Of a DNA stretch of 64,000 bases, positions 32,917 through 41,806 are shown one piece after another. The stretch is from Desulfarculus sp. (GTDB lineage Bacteria > Desulfobacterota > Desulfarculia > Desulfarculales > Desulfarculaceae): assembly GCA_016218705.1 (NCBI GenBank), contig JACRDC010000036.1, positions 1 to 64,000 of the forward strand, given 5' to 3'. The notes under the pieces were generated by a model that was given only the letters and a program-made list of their open reading frames with translations, had not been told where the DNA came from and ran no database searches. The position numbers were made by a program, and so were the translations under genes. The first letter of the stretch is position 1. Every line of letters starts with the position of its first letter.

Positions 32917-35505
32917 ATGCAGACGCACCGCACACCGCAGGCCGGCTTCGCCCCGGCCGACACTCTTGTCCTCGGACATGGGCCGGCCCCGGCGTGGTGG
33001 TTGGTGGGCTTGGCGGTGGTCCTGTTGGGGCTGGCGCTGCTCTGTGGGGGGGAGCCGGGCCAGGCCGGTGGCGCCCAGGGCGGTGAGCTGGCGCTGCCTC
33101 CTGGCGCGCGGGCGATCCTGGAACCCTGGCCGGAGGCCTGGGAGCGGGCGGTGCTGCGCCTGGACTGCGCCCCTGGGCAGGACTGCGCCGGCCTCCTGGC
33201 CGTGGCCGTAACGGGCGGCCCCGAGGTGCCTGGTCAGGGACGGGGTCAGGCCCGTTATGACCTGAGCCGGCCGAAGGGTCGGGCCTGGCGGGTAGAGGTG
33301 GTCAACCCAGGCCCCCGGACGGCCATGGTGCGGCAATGGCGGGCGGTGAACTTCCTGGCCGTGAATTCGCGGCCCCCGCGCCTGGCCCTCTTGCTGGGGG
33401 CCGCCCTGCCGGGGGCCGGCCAGGGCCAGGCCCTGGCTGGGGGAGCGGCCCTGGCCCTGCTCTTGGCCCCGGCCCTGGTGCTGTGGTGGCGGCAGGGGCG
33501 GCGGCGGGGCTCCTGGCTGTTCTGGGGCGCGGCCCTGCCCCCCCTGGCGGTGCTGGCCTTGACCTTGGGCCTGTGGGGCCTGGGCCTGCGCCTGGCCCTG
33601 GCCTGGGAGACCCTGGCCCTGCTGGGCCTGCCGGGGCTGGCCCTGGCCCTGGCGCAAAGGCCGCTGTGGGGCCTTCTGCTGGGGATGGGCGCCCTGTGGG
33701 GTCTGTTGCTGGCCACCCTGCTGGGGGTGGGGCTGCCGCGGGAGTGGTTCGGGCCGCCCCTGGTGCAACAGCTTCACTATACCTATATGTGTGGGCTGGC
33801 GGCCCTGGCCCAGGCCCTGCTGACCTGGGGCCTGTATCGCCAGCGGCCAGCCTGGCTGCTCCCCGGCGAGCATCCGTTGATCGCCTCGCTGCTGTGGGTG
33901 GCCGCGCCCTGCCTGCTCTTCTACCTGGCCAACGGCTACACGGTCTTCGGCGGCGACGCCACCTACAACGGCCTGCTGGCGATGCGCCTGCTGGGGGGGC
34001 ACGGCCTGTACTACGGCCAGGCCTGGGTGGCGGCCCACGGCGGCTGGGGCCTGGTGGAGGTGGGCGAACACTTCCTGCCCACCTTCCCCATGGGGCCGGG
34101 CTTCCTGGGCCTGCCCACGGCCCTGCTCCAGTCCCTGCTGGGCGGCGGGCCAGAGCACCTCCTGGCGGCCTGGAACCAGAAGGTCACGGCATCCTGGGTG
34201 GCGGCCACCGCGGCCATGGTGATGTTCCAACTGGTTTATCGCCTGGGGCGGCGCGTGGGCTGGGCGGCGCTGTTGACCCTGGGCTTCGCCCTGGGCTCCA
34301 GCCAACTGGGCATCTGTGCCTCCACCCTGTGGCAGCACGGCCCCACGGTGCTGTTCATCACCCTGGGGCTGTATTGCCTGCTGCGCGGCCTGGCCGACGG
34401 CGACCCCCGGTGGCTGGCCCTGGCCGGCCTGCCGCTGGGTTGTTTGCCGGCGCTGCGAACCCAGGCCGTGCTCTTCCACCTGGCCGGCCTGGCGGTGGTG
34501 GCCTGGCACCGGCCCAGGGCCTTGCCCGGCTTCATTCTTTTCACCCTGCCCGGCCTGGCGGCCTTCCTGGCCCTCAACCTGGGGCTCTACGGCTCCATCT
34601 TTGGGGGCTACGCCTACCAGGCCCACGGGGCCAACTTCCCCACCTCGCTGTGGGAGGGCCTGTCTGGCCTGCTCTTTTCGCCCAACCGGGGGCTGTTGAT
34701 ATTCTCGCCCTTCGTGGTGCTGGGCCTGTGGGCCACGGCCCGCCTGGCCCTTAAGGAGCCGCGCCTGGCCTGGCCGCTGGTGCTGGCCATGGCCGGCTTC
34801 CTGGCCGTGCACGCCAAGTTCGACGGCTGGTACGCCGGCTGGTGCAACGGGGCGCGCTACACCGCCGAGCTGGTGCCGGTGCTGGTGGCGCTTTTGGCCT
34901 GGCATTACCGCGCGGCCGCCTGGCGGGGCCTGCGTTGGGCCTTGGGCGGCCTGGTGGGGCTGGCCGTCCTGATAAACCTGCCCCTGCACCTGTTTGTGCC
35001 ACACGTCTTTCAGTGGAACATCTTCCCGGATATTGACCAGCGGGTGCTGGAGCGCGTCTGGGACTGGCGGGACTGGCAGCCCCTGCACTTCCGGCACCAC
35101 CTGGCCCTGGGGCGGGGCGAGGTGGTGCCGGCCTTTGCCCTGGCGCGCAACCAGCGGCTCACCCCCCTGCCCGACCCCAGCCTGGGCTACCGCGTGGGCG
35201 TGAACCTGGGGCAGGAGCCGGTGGAAGCCCTCAAGGTGGTCAACCTGGCCTTGGGGCCGGGGGCCTATCGCTTCAGCCTGCGGGGCGGCGCAGCGCCGGG
35301 CAGCCAGGCCCAGGCCGAGCTGACCCTGGATGTCATCAACCAGGAGGGCCGGCGGCAGCGGGTGGACCTGGCGCCGGGCGAGGCCTGGGAGCTGGCCCTG
35401 GACTTCCGGGTGGGCCGCGCTGGCTGGGTGGACCTGGGCGTGGCCTTTGCGGGCCAAGGCCATCTGGAATTGACCACCGCCCAGGTGGGGCGCCTGGGGG
35501 ATTGA
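32917..35505 (+). CDS. Large GT-C-like membrane protein
   Basis: 862 residues from ATG 32917. A first helix at about 27-48 is followed by a soluble beta-rich region (about 50-155). A long run of helices (about 155-700) includes an extracytoplasmic loop with YTVFGGDATYNGLLAMRLLGG, where the GGDA element recalls the first-loop acidic motif of GT-C enzymes. VHAKFDGWYAGWCNGARY (about 630) is a further conserved-looking loop. The C-terminal 150 residues are soluble. It may be a membrane glycosyltransferase or glycan-related protein. No operon partner; preceded by a terminator. Confidence 0.5.
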   Translation: MQTHRTPQAGFAPADTLVLGHGPAPAWWLVGLAVVLLGLALLCGGEPGQAGGAQGGELALPPGARAILEPWPEAWERAVLRLDCAPGQDCAGLLAVAVTGGPEVPGQGRGQARYDLSRPKGRAWRVEVVNPGPRTAMVRQWRAVNFLAVNSRPPRLALLLGAALPGAGQGQALAGGAALALLLAPALVLWWRQGRRRGSWLFWGAALPPLAVLALTLGLWGLGLRLALAWETLALLGLPGLALALAQRPLWGLLLGMGALWGLLLATLLGVGLPREWFGPPLVQQLHYTYMCGLAALAQALLTWGLYRQRPAWLLPGEHPLIASLLWVAAPCLLFYLANGYTVFGGDATYNGLLAMRLLGGHGLYYGQAWVAAHGGWGLVEVGEHFLPTFPMGPGFLGLPTALLQSLLGGGPEHLLAAWNQKVTASWVAATAAMVMFQLVYRLGRRVGWAALLTLGFALGSSQLGICASTLWQHGPTVLFITLGLYCLLRGLADGDPRWLALAGLPLGCLPALRTQAVLFHLAGLAVVAWHRPRALPGFILFTLPGLAAFLALNLGLYGSIFGGYAYQAHGANFPTSLWEGLSGLLFSPNRGLLIFSPFVVLGLWATARLALKEPRLAWPLVLAMAGFLAVHAKFDGWYAGWCNGARYTAELVPVLVALLAWHYRAAAWRGLRWALGGLVGLAVLINLPLHLFVPHVFQWNIFPDIDQRVLERVWDWRDWQPLHFRHHLALGRGEVVPAFALARNQRLTPLPDPSLGYRVGVNLGQEPVEALKVVNLALGPGAYRFSLRGGAAPGSQAQAELTLDVINQEGRRQRVDLAPGEAWELALDFRVGRAGWVDLGVAFAGQGHLELTTAQVGRLGD

Positions 35506-35574
35506 CGGCCCGTCGCCGCCGGAACGGTCTGGGTCTTTTTCACAACTCCGCGCCCAGATGGCACTTAATCCTGC

Positions 35575-35605
35575 TTGACTAGGTGAATACCAGTCCGCAT
35601 ACTAT
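35575..35605 (+). promoter_or_regulatory. Candidate promoter/operator upstream of the HigA-like gene
   Basis: TTGACT (35575-35580) is followed after 19 bases by TACTAT (35600-35605) in an unusually AT-rich patch. The imperfect palindrome ATACTATATATTGTGGTAT (35599-35617) overlaps the -10 box and would suit autoregulation by the helix-turn-helix protein downstream. Spacing is longer than ideal. Confidence 0.35.
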
Positions 35606-35701
35606 ATATTGTGGTATTTATGGTTAAGGTTTCCAGATGTGGATAACTTGAGGAGTTTTCCATTTAATTGCAAGCCGTTGACCGCTTGAGGGATGGGCAA
35701 T

Positions 35702-35956
35702 ATGCATGCATCAAGGCTCAGCCCCGACCACCCCGGTGAAATACTCCTGGATCAATTCCTGCTGCCCCACCAGGAATCCATGGCCCAACTGGCCCGGGCC
35801 TTGGACGAGCCCCTCAGCCGCATCCAGGAGCTGATTAGCGGCCGGGGCCGCATCACCGAAGCCATGGCCATGAAACTAGCCCACCACTACGGCGTGGCCG
35901 CCAAGTTCTGGCTCAACCTGCAACTGCGCTTCGATCACCAGGCCTCGCTCTGCTGA
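35702..35956 (+). CDS. HigA-family helix-turn-helix protein, solitary
   Basis: 84 residues from ATG 35702, preferred over 35693 because GAGGG lies 9 bases before it. LSPDHPGEILLDQFLLP is the HigA/VapI antitoxin opening. The helix-turn-helix follows (ESMAQLARALDEPLSRIQELISGRGRITEAMAMKLAHHYGVAAKFWLNLQ). In higBA modules the toxin gene normally precedes higA by a few bases; here the upstream 190 bp holds no toxin frame and the downstream DNA is a repeat element. So this is either a relic antitoxin or a stand-alone regulator. Sequence and length are otherwise normal. Confidence 0.85.
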   Translation: MHASRLSPDHPGEILLDQFLLPHQESMAQLARALDEPLSRIQELISGRGRITEAMAMKLAHHYGVAAKFWLNLQLRFDHQASLC

Positions 35957-36393
35957 AGACACCCCGGGGCGTCCCAGGCCCCCCGTGGCGCCAGCGCCAG
36001 GCTCTCCCCGCCGGGGCTTGGCCCGTCGCCAAGCCCTGGTTTGCCCACCGGACGCCTTGATACCAATATGCAATCAAAGCCATCCATGGCTTTGATTGCT
36101 GATCGGTCGGGCAAAAACGTGGTTTTGCCCGGCCTCCCGGGCGCTTTCGCGCCCGGCGGGCCATTCCCCGGGGTCCCCAAAAAAGCGCGGCTTTTTTGGG
36201 GTGGTTCTTGGCCCGCATATCAAGTTGCGATCAAACTACTCTTTTGATCGCAAGTCGGCATGACCAACCCGCCGCCAGAGAATATCCTTGCCAGGCCCGG
36301 CGCGGCTTGCGAGAATCCCTCTCTAGAAATCCCTGATAGCCACTGGCCTGTCCAGAGACAGTACACCCCTTGCATGGCCGTTTGGTGGACAGC
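35957..36393. other. Gene-free stretch holding hairpin element copy B
   Basis: 437 bp without a gene. The middle 202 bp is the multi-hairpin element (36060-36261). The left 100 bp is GC-rich with a small inverted repeat around GCTTGGCCCGTCGCCAAGC (36016-36034). The right 130 bp contains no clear promoter consensus for the downstream kinase. Confidence 0.6.
36060..36261. mobile_element. Multi-hairpin palindromic element, copy B (202 bp)
   Basis: Opposite orientation to copy A. Begins ATACCAATATGCAATC and ends GATCGCAAGTCGGCAT. It contains the same terminal hairpin (36070-36099, stem GCAATCAAAGCCAT), a GGGCAAAA/TTTTGCCC pair (36109-36130), GGGCGC/GCGCCC (36139-36154), a 12-bp stem CCCCAAAAAAGC with loop GCG (36175-36201), and an end hairpin (36223-36255). 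The 36175 stem occupies the place of CCCCAAGCAAAC in copy A: different bases, equally perfect pairing. Copy A has an additional nested hairpin that copy B lacks. Confidence 0.85.
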
Positions 36394-39300
36394 ATGATTC
36401 CGCGACCCTCCGGCCAGCCCGCCCGCCCAGACCATGGCCCCTACGGTGGCCAGGCCGCCCCCTCCGCAGCCAGCCGTCCGGCCATGCGCCGGATCCTGGT
36501 GGCGGTGCTGCTCACCCTGGCCGTGGTGCATCTGCTCACCAGCCTGCCGGTGATCCTGCGGGCCTGGGAGGACTACCAGACCTCCCACCGGGTGGAGGTT
36601 GTCAACCAGGCCGCCAACCAGCTTTTGATCGCGGCGCGCAACCTGGGCTTCGAGCGGGGGCGGGCCTACGTGATGCTGCACCATCCCGGGCCGCCGGAGG
36701 TCCTGGCCGGGGACCGGGCCTACATCCAGGAGCGCCGCCAGGACAGCCAGGCGGCCCTGCAAGAGTCCCTGACCCTGCTGGAGCAGGCCCACATGCCCCC
36801 GGCGCCGGCCCTGGCCGGCCGTCTGGCCCAGGCCCGGGAGAGGGTGGCTTTTCTGCGCGGGCAAGTGGACCGGGACCTGGCCCTGGCCGGCCCCCAGCGC
36901 GACTCCGCCCTGCCGGCGGCCTGGCTGGCGGCCACCAACCAGGTCATGGAATGCCTGGATAGCCTCATGGCCCAACTGGCCCGCCAACTCAGCCAGATGA
37001 ACCGGGGCCTGGCCCGGCTCTCCCTTTTCCGGCTGAACCTCATCGCCCTGCGCAACAACGCCGGGCAGGAGGTGGCCCTGCTGGCGGCGGCGGTGTGCGC
37101 GGGCCGGCCCCTGGACCAGGCCACCCAACGGACGGCCCTGCTGGTGCGGGGCCAGGCCGAGCAGCAACGGCAGTGGCTGCGCTATTTCAGCGGCGAGGGG
37201 GCCGACCTCCGCCTGTTGGCGCCCTTGGAGGAGTACGCCAGGCTGCTGGAGGAGTACCACCGCCAGGCCGACCGGGTGCTGGCCCAGGCCTGGAGTGGCG
37301 ACCCCCATGACCTGACCCTGGCGCAATTTTTGACCAGCGGCCGCCAGGTGCTGGAGGGCCTGGGGGAACTGGGCGACACTCTGCTGACCCTGGCCGGAGA
37401 GAGGTCGGGGCAACTGCGGGCCCAGGCCCAGAAGGCCCTGTTCTGGCAGTTCTTTTCTCTGGCGGTGGTGCTGGTGTGCATCATGCTGGGTCTGGTGGTG
37501 GCCCTGCGCCGGGTGGTGAGGCCGGCGGCGGCGGCCATGGAGCGCGCCCTGTCGCTGCTCACCGCCACCCTGGAGGCCACCGCCGACGGCGTCCTGGTGA
37601 CCGACGGCCAGGGCCGCCTGGTGCTGTGGAACCAGAAGTTCGCCCAGATGTGGGGTCTGGGCGACGACGACCTGGCCGAGCGCGACGACGGCAATGCCCT
37701 GTCGCGGGTGCGCGGTCTGCTCAAGGACCCCCAAGGCTTTCTGGCCAGGGTGCGCCAGTTGTATGCCCAGCCCGAGGCCACCAGCTTCGACCTGCTGTAC
37801 CTGAACGACGGCCGCATCTTCGAGCGCCAATCCCAGCCCCAGCGCATCGGCCAGCAGGTGGTGGGCCGGGTGTGGTCCTTCAGCGACGTGACCCAGCGCG
37901 AGCAGGCCCGCCAGGAGTCGCAGGAAAGCCAGGAGCGTCTCAGGACCATCGCCCAGAACGCCCCAGCCTACATCGTGGAACTGGACCGTCAGGGACGCAT
38001 CGCCTACACCAACCGGGTGGCCCCGGGCCTGAGCATGGAGCAGATGGCCGGCTCGCGCTTCGCGGACTGGGTGCCCCCGGAACAGCGGCCCCTGGTGGAA
38101 CAGGCCCTGGCGCAGGCCTTCGCCAGCGGCCAGCCGGTGGAGTTCCGCGCCCAGGGGCCAGGGGCCGGTGGTCCCCTGACCCATTACCAGGTGCGGCTGT
38201 CGCCGGTGCGCCTGGACCAGCAAGTGGCCAGCGCCGTGGCCGTGGTGGTGGACATCAGCCAGATCGTGGCCGTGGAGGAGAGGCTGCGCCGGTCGGAGGA
38301 GCGCTACCGCTTCCTGGTGGAGTCAGCGGGGGTGGTGGTGTGGCGCGGGCGGCCGGGCAGCTTCCAGTTCACCTTCGTCAGCCCCGAGGCCGAGCACCTG
38401 CTGGGCTACCCCGTCGAGCAGTGGCTGAGCGAGCCCGATTTCTGGGAAAACCACCTGCACCCCGAGGACCGCCAGCGGGCCAAGCAGGCCTGCCTTCAGG
38501 CCGCCGCCGAACTGACCCCCCACGAGTTCGACTACCGCATGCTGGCCGCCGACGGCCGCGTGGTGTGGGTGCGCGACATCGTCAGCTTCGAGGTGGAGGA
38601 CGGCCAGCTCAAGGGCGTGGTGGGGGTGCTGGTGGACATCACCGACCGCCGCCAGGCCGAGGAGGCCCTGCTCAAGAGCCAGGCCGCCATGCGGGGCCTC
38701 TTGGACGCCACCAGCGATTCGGTGCTGCTCCTGGACGAGGCCTTCGTCATCAAGGCCGTCAACGAGGCCGCCGCCCAAGGGCTGGGCCAGACCTCGGCCA
38801 GCCTCCTGGGCCGGCGCCTGCTGGACTTGCTGCCGGCCCCGCGGGCCCAGGCCCTGGCCGGCCAACTGGCCCAGGTGATGCAAAGCGGCCGGCCCCTGCG
38901 CTGGCGCGACGAGCAGGAGGGCCTGCACCACGACAACCATCTCTACCCCGTGCGCGGCCAGGACCAGGGGGTGGCCGGCATTGCCATGTTCTCCCGCGAC
39001 ATCACCGAGTCGGTGGCCGCCGGCCAGAAGCGGGCCGAGCTGGAGAAGCAGCTCTTCCAGGCCCAGAAGATGGAGGCCATCGGCACCCTGGCCGGGGGCA
39101 TCGCCCACGATTTCAACAATATCCTGGCCGCGGTGCTGGGCTTCGCCGAGATCGCCCAGGACATGGCCCGCAAGCGGGCCGACAACCGGGCCGAGATAGG
39201 CCAGATCATCAAGGCCGCCGAGCGCGCCCGCGACCTGGTGCGGCGCATACTAACCTTCAGCCGCCAGGCCGCCAGTGATAAAAGGCCCTTGAACCTCAAC

Positions 39301-40191
39301 CAGTCTGTGCGCCAGGCCCTGGAAATGCTGGAGCACGCGCTGCCCAAGATGATAGCCATCGCGGCCGACCTGGCCCCGGGCCTGCCGGCGGTCAACGCCG
39401 ACCCCACCCAGATGGAGCAGGTGCTGATGAACCTGGCCACCAACGCCGCCCACGCCATGCCCGAGGGCGGCCGCTTGACCATCGCCACCAGAGCCGTCAG
39501 CCTTGAGGAGCGGGTCTGCCCGGTCTGCGGCGAAACCTTTAGAGGCGAGCATTTGCTGCTGGCCATCGGCGACACCGGCCAGGGCATGGACCAAGCGACC
39601 CTGGACAAGATGTTCAACCCCTTCTTCACCACCAAGGAGGTGGGCCAAGGCACCGGCCTGGGCCTGGCCACGGTCTACGGCATCGTCAAGGACCACGGCG
39701 GACACATCCATTGCCAGAGCACCCCTGGCCACGGCACCACCTTCAACATCTACCTGCCCGCGCTGCCCCTCGCCGCCCAGCCGGCCCCGGAGGCAGAAGC
39801 CTCCACCGACCTGCCCGGGGGCAGCGAAACCATCCTGCTGGTGGACGACGAGCAGCCCCTGCTCCAGGTGGGCGCCCGCCTGCTGGCCCAGGCCGGCTAC
39901 CGGGTGCTGCGGGCCACCAGCGGCGAGGAGGCCCTGGCCATCTTCCGCCGGGGTGACGGCCTCCCGGACCTGGTGGTCATGGACCTGGGCATGCCCGGCA
40001 TGGGCGGCCGCCGGGCCGTGGAGGAGATTCTGGCCCTGCGCCCCCAGGCCCGGGTGGTCATCGCCAGCGGCTACGCCCTGAGCGACAGCGTGCGCGGCCT
40101 GCTCCAGGAGGGTGGGGCGGCCTTCGTGGCCAAGCCCTACAAGAAGGCCGACCTGCTCATCACGGTCAGGGGGGTCCTGGACCGGGTCTGA
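36394..40191 (+). CDS. Large PAS hybrid histidine kinase (TM sensor, 4 PAS-like, HisKA, HATPase, REC)
   Basis: About 1265 residues from ATG 36394. After a Pro-rich N terminus, TM1 is at about 30-52, an extracytoplasmic helical-bundle sensor (about 55-345; RNLGFERGRAYVML is reminiscent of NIT/4-helix sensors), then TM2 at about 353-375. Three to four PAS units follow (about 385-500, 515-630, 640-760, 770-880). The HisKA box GGIAHDFNNILAAVLG places the phospho-His at about 905. HATPase motifs are complete, and a Cys pair (CPVCGETF, about 1042) interrupts the ATPase domain. The receiver at the C terminus has Asp at about 1197 (VVMDLGMPGMGG). No partner regulator is adjacent. Confidence 0.88.
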   Translation: MIPRPSGQPARPDHGPYGGQAAPSAASRPAMRRILVAVLLTLAVVHLLTSLPVILRAWEDYQTSHRVEVVNQAANQLLIAARNLGFERGRAYVMLHHPGPPEVLAGDRAYIQERRQDSQAALQESLTLLEQAHMPPAPALAGRLAQARERVAFLRGQVDRDLALAGPQRDSALPAAWLAATNQVMECLDSLMAQLARQLSQMNRGLARLSLFRLNLIALRNNAGQEVALLAAAVCAGRPLDQATQRTALLVRGQAEQQRQWLRYFSGEGADLRLLAPLEEYARLLEEYHRQADRVLAQAWSGDPHDLTLAQFLTSGRQVLEGLGELGDTLLTLAGERSGQLRAQAQKALFWQFFSLAVVLVCIMLGLVVALRRVVRPAAAAMERALSLLTATLEATADGVLVTDGQGRLVLWNQKFAQMWGLGDDDLAERDDGNALSRVRGLLKDPQGFLARVRQLYAQPEATSFDLLYLNDGRIFERQSQPQRIGQQVVGRVWSFSDVTQREQARQESQESQERLRTIAQNAPAYIVELDRQGRIAYTNRVAPGLSMEQMAGSRFADWVPPEQRPLVEQALAQAFASGQPVEFRAQGPGAGGPLTHYQVRLSPVRLDQQVASAVAVVVDISQIVAVEERLRRSEERYRFLVESAGVVVWRGRPGSFQFTFVSPEAEHLLGYPVEQWLSEPDFWENHLHPEDRQRAKQACLQAAAELTPHEFDYRMLAADGRVVWVRDIVSFEVEDGQLKGVVGVLVDITDRRQAEEALLKSQAAMRGLLDATSDSVLLLDEAFVIKAVNEAAAQGLGQTSASLLGRRLLDLLPAPRAQALAGQLAQVMQSGRPLRWRDEQEGLHHDNHLYPVRGQDQGVAGIAMFSRDITESVAAGQKRAELEKQLFQAQKMEAIGTLAGGIAHDFNNILAAVLGFAEIAQDMARKRADNRAEIGQIIKAAERARDLVRRILTFSRQAASDKRPLNLNQSVRQALEMLEHALPKMIAIAADLAPGLPAVNADPTQMEQVLMNLATNAAHAMPEGGRLTIATRAVSLEERVCPVCGETFRGEHLLLAIGDTGQGMDQATLDKMFNPFFTTKEVGQGTGLGLATVYGIVKDHGGHIHCQSTPGHGTTFNIYLPALPLAAQPAPEAEASTDLPGGSETILLVDDEQPLLQVGARLLAQAGYRVLRATSGEEALAIFRRGDGLPDLVVMDLGMPGMGGRRAVEEILALRPQARVVIASGYALSDSVRGLLQEGGAAFVAKPYKKADLLITVRGVLDRV

Positions 40192-40203
40192 GGCCGGTTT
40201 TTT
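40179..40203 (+). terminator. Weak terminator overlapping the kinase stop
   Basis: ACCGG (40181-40185) pairs with CCGGT (40194-40198), closing a loop that includes the TGA stop, followed by six T residues. The stem is short, so efficiency is doubtful. Confidence 0.35.
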
Positions 40204-40214
40204 CACATTGGCAC

Positions 40215-40244
40215 TTGACGCGGCCGCCCGGCCAACCTTAGCCT
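40215..40244 (+). promoter_or_regulatory. Candidate promoter of the nuo operon
   Basis: TTGACG (40215-40220) with TAGCCT (40239-40244) after 18 bases, about 155 bp upstream of nuoA. The -35 box is good, the -10 box is poor. The 207-bp gap between the kinase and nuoA has no other clear promoter. Confidence 0.3.
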
Positions 40245-40399
40245 GAAATTAGGGTAGCGCTCTTTCCACCTGCGCCGGATAAGCCTCGTCTTCCACCAGG
40301 ACCGCCCCCCGATCCGCTTGGTCCGAGCTTTGCCGGGACCCTTTGGAGGACAGCGAAGGTTCCACATAAAATGCCCCCCCTCACTTGGCGGTGCGGCAT

Positions 40400-40765
40400 A
40401 TGTCAGACCAAATCGGCACGGACTATCTATTCGTTTTGGTCTTTTTGCTGGCGGGAGTGGCCTTCGCCCTGGTGCCCATCCTCCTGGCCTTCCTCATCAC
40501 CCCCCGCGGGGTGGGTCTAAGAAAGCTGACCAGCTACGAATCGGGCATGACGCCCATCGGACAGGCCTGGATCCAGTTCGGCGTGTCCTACTACCTCTTC
40601 GCCCTGGTCTTCCTGGCCTTCGATGTTGATGTGCTCTACCTGTTCCCGGTGCTGGTGGCCTACGGCGGCTTCGCCTGGCGCGACCTGGTGGGGCTGTTGG
40701 TCTTCGTGGGCATCCTTAGCCTGGCCGTGGTCTACGCCTGGTGCAAGGGGGTGTTCGAATGGTAG
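40400..40765 (+). CDS. nuoA: NADH-quinone oxidoreductase subunit A
   Basis: 121 residues from ATG 40400. Three transmembrane helices with the conserved loop [36 protein letters not shown] between TM1 and TM2; the E in YESG and the acidic residues of [10 protein letters not shown] are typical of NuoA. It sits at the junction between membrane arm and quinone site. First gene of the operon, overlapping nuoB by seven bases. Confidence 0.95.
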   Translation: MSDQIGTDYLFVLVFLLAGVAFALVPILLAFLITPRGVGLRKLTSYESGMTPIGQAWIQFGVSYYLFALVFLAFDVDVLYLFPVLVAYGGFAWRDLVGLLVFVGILSLAVVYAWCKGVFEW

Positions 40766-41295
40766 GGCACCGCCAGGAGGCGCCGCCGGTCAGCCTGGCG
40801 GTCTTGAGCCAGGTGCTGGACGCCGTGCGCGCCAACTCACTGTGGCCCCTGACCTTCGGCCTGGCCTGCTGCGCCATCGAGATGATGGCCGCCGGGGCCG
40901 CGCGCTTTGATCTGGACCGCTTTGGGGCCGGGGTCTTCCGCCCATCGCCCCGCCAGTCGGATGTGATGATCGTGGCCGGCACCATCAGCCGCAAGATGGC
41001 CGCCATTGTGGTCACCCTCTACGACCAGATGCCCGCCCCCAAGTGGGTCATCGCCATGGGCAACTGTGCCATCGGCGGCGGCCCCTTCACCTACCCCGGC
41101 CAGTACGCCATCGTCAACGGCGCCGACAAGATACTGCCCGTGGACATTTTTGTGCCCGGCTGCCCGCCCCGGCCCGAGGCCCTGATCCAGGGCATGCTGG
41201 AGTTGCAGGACCGGCTCACCCAGGGCGGACGCACCAACCTTCTGCGCCGCTTCGCGCGTTACCCCAGGCGGGCGGAGCCGGGGGGCCGGCCATGA
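40759..41295 (+). CDS. nuoB: NADH-quinone oxidoreductase subunit B
   Basis: 178 residues from ATG 40759 inside the end of nuoA. It carries the N2 [4Fe-4S] cluster next to the quinone site: the tandem Cys in [10 protein letters not shown], then [10 protein letters not shown] and [10 protein letters not shown], all four ligands present. The core is complete. The C terminus is slightly longer than minimal versions ([20 protein letters not shown]). Stop overlaps the nuoC start (ATGA). Confidence 0.96.
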   Translation: MVGHRQEAPPVSLAVLSQVLDAVRANSLWPLTFGLACCAIEMMAAGAARFDLDRFGAGVFRPSPRQSDVMIVAGTISRKMAAIVVTLYDQMPAPKWVIAMGNCAIGGGPFTYPGQYAIVNGADKILPVDIFVPGCPPRPEALIQGMLELQDRLTQGGRTNLLRRFARYPRRAEPGGRP

Positions 41296-41768
41296 GCGCG
41301 GACTTTTGCCAGCGCCTGGGCCGCCGCCTGGGCCAGCGCCTGGGCGCCGCCGCCCTGGGCCAGGCCGATTACCGGCGCCAGGGCTATCACCTGCGCCTGG
41401 AGCTGGCCCCCGACCACCTGCGCGAGCTGGCGGCCATGATGGCCGAGGAGGGCTGCTACCTGGAGTACATCACCGCCGTGGACCGGGGCGGTCACCTGGA
41501 GCTGGCCTACGTCTTTGGCCGGCACCAGGAGGCCTGCCGCCTATTGGCCCTGGCGGCGGTGCCCAAGGGCCAGGGAGTGCTGAGCATCGCCGGCGTGTTT
41601 CCGGCGGCCGACTGGCAGGAGCGCGAGGTCTTCGACATGCTGGGCCAGCGCTTCATCGGCCACCCCAACCTGAAACGCATCCTGCTGCCGGAGGACGCTG
41701 ACTTCCACCCCCTGCTCAGGGACTTCCAGGCCGGACCCGAGCTGGGCGGGGACGAGATGGAGATTTAG
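41292..41768 (+). CDS. nuoC: NADH-quinone oxidoreductase subunit C
   Basis: 158 residues from ATG 41292, overlapping nuoB. The family signature is at the C-terminal half: [40 protein letters not shown]. Part of the peripheral arm, packing with NuoB and NuoD. Separate from NuoD here (no nuoCD fusion). Confidence 0.95.
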   Translation: MSADFCQRLGRRLGQRLGAAALGQADYRRQGYHLRLELAPDHLRELAAMMAEEGCYLEYITAVDRGGHLELAYVFGRHQEACRLLALAAVPKGQGVLSIAGVFPAADWQEREVFDMLGQRFIGHPNLKRILLPEDADFHPLLRDFQAGPELGGDEMEI

Positions 41769-41806
41769 CGCCGTCAACCAGGGGACACCGGGGAGGGCGA
41801 GGCGCC

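Noticed and set aside
32542-35463. Long leftward open frame antisense to the GT-C-like gene at 32917-35505
   Set aside because: Composition (Gln, Gly, Pro, His) is that of a shadow frame, with no hydrophobic pattern or motif, while the + strand frame gives regular membrane helices.
36220-38223. Leftward open frame antisense to the PAS hybrid kinase
   Set aside because: Shadow of the kinase gene; low-complexity sequence and no ribosome-binding site.
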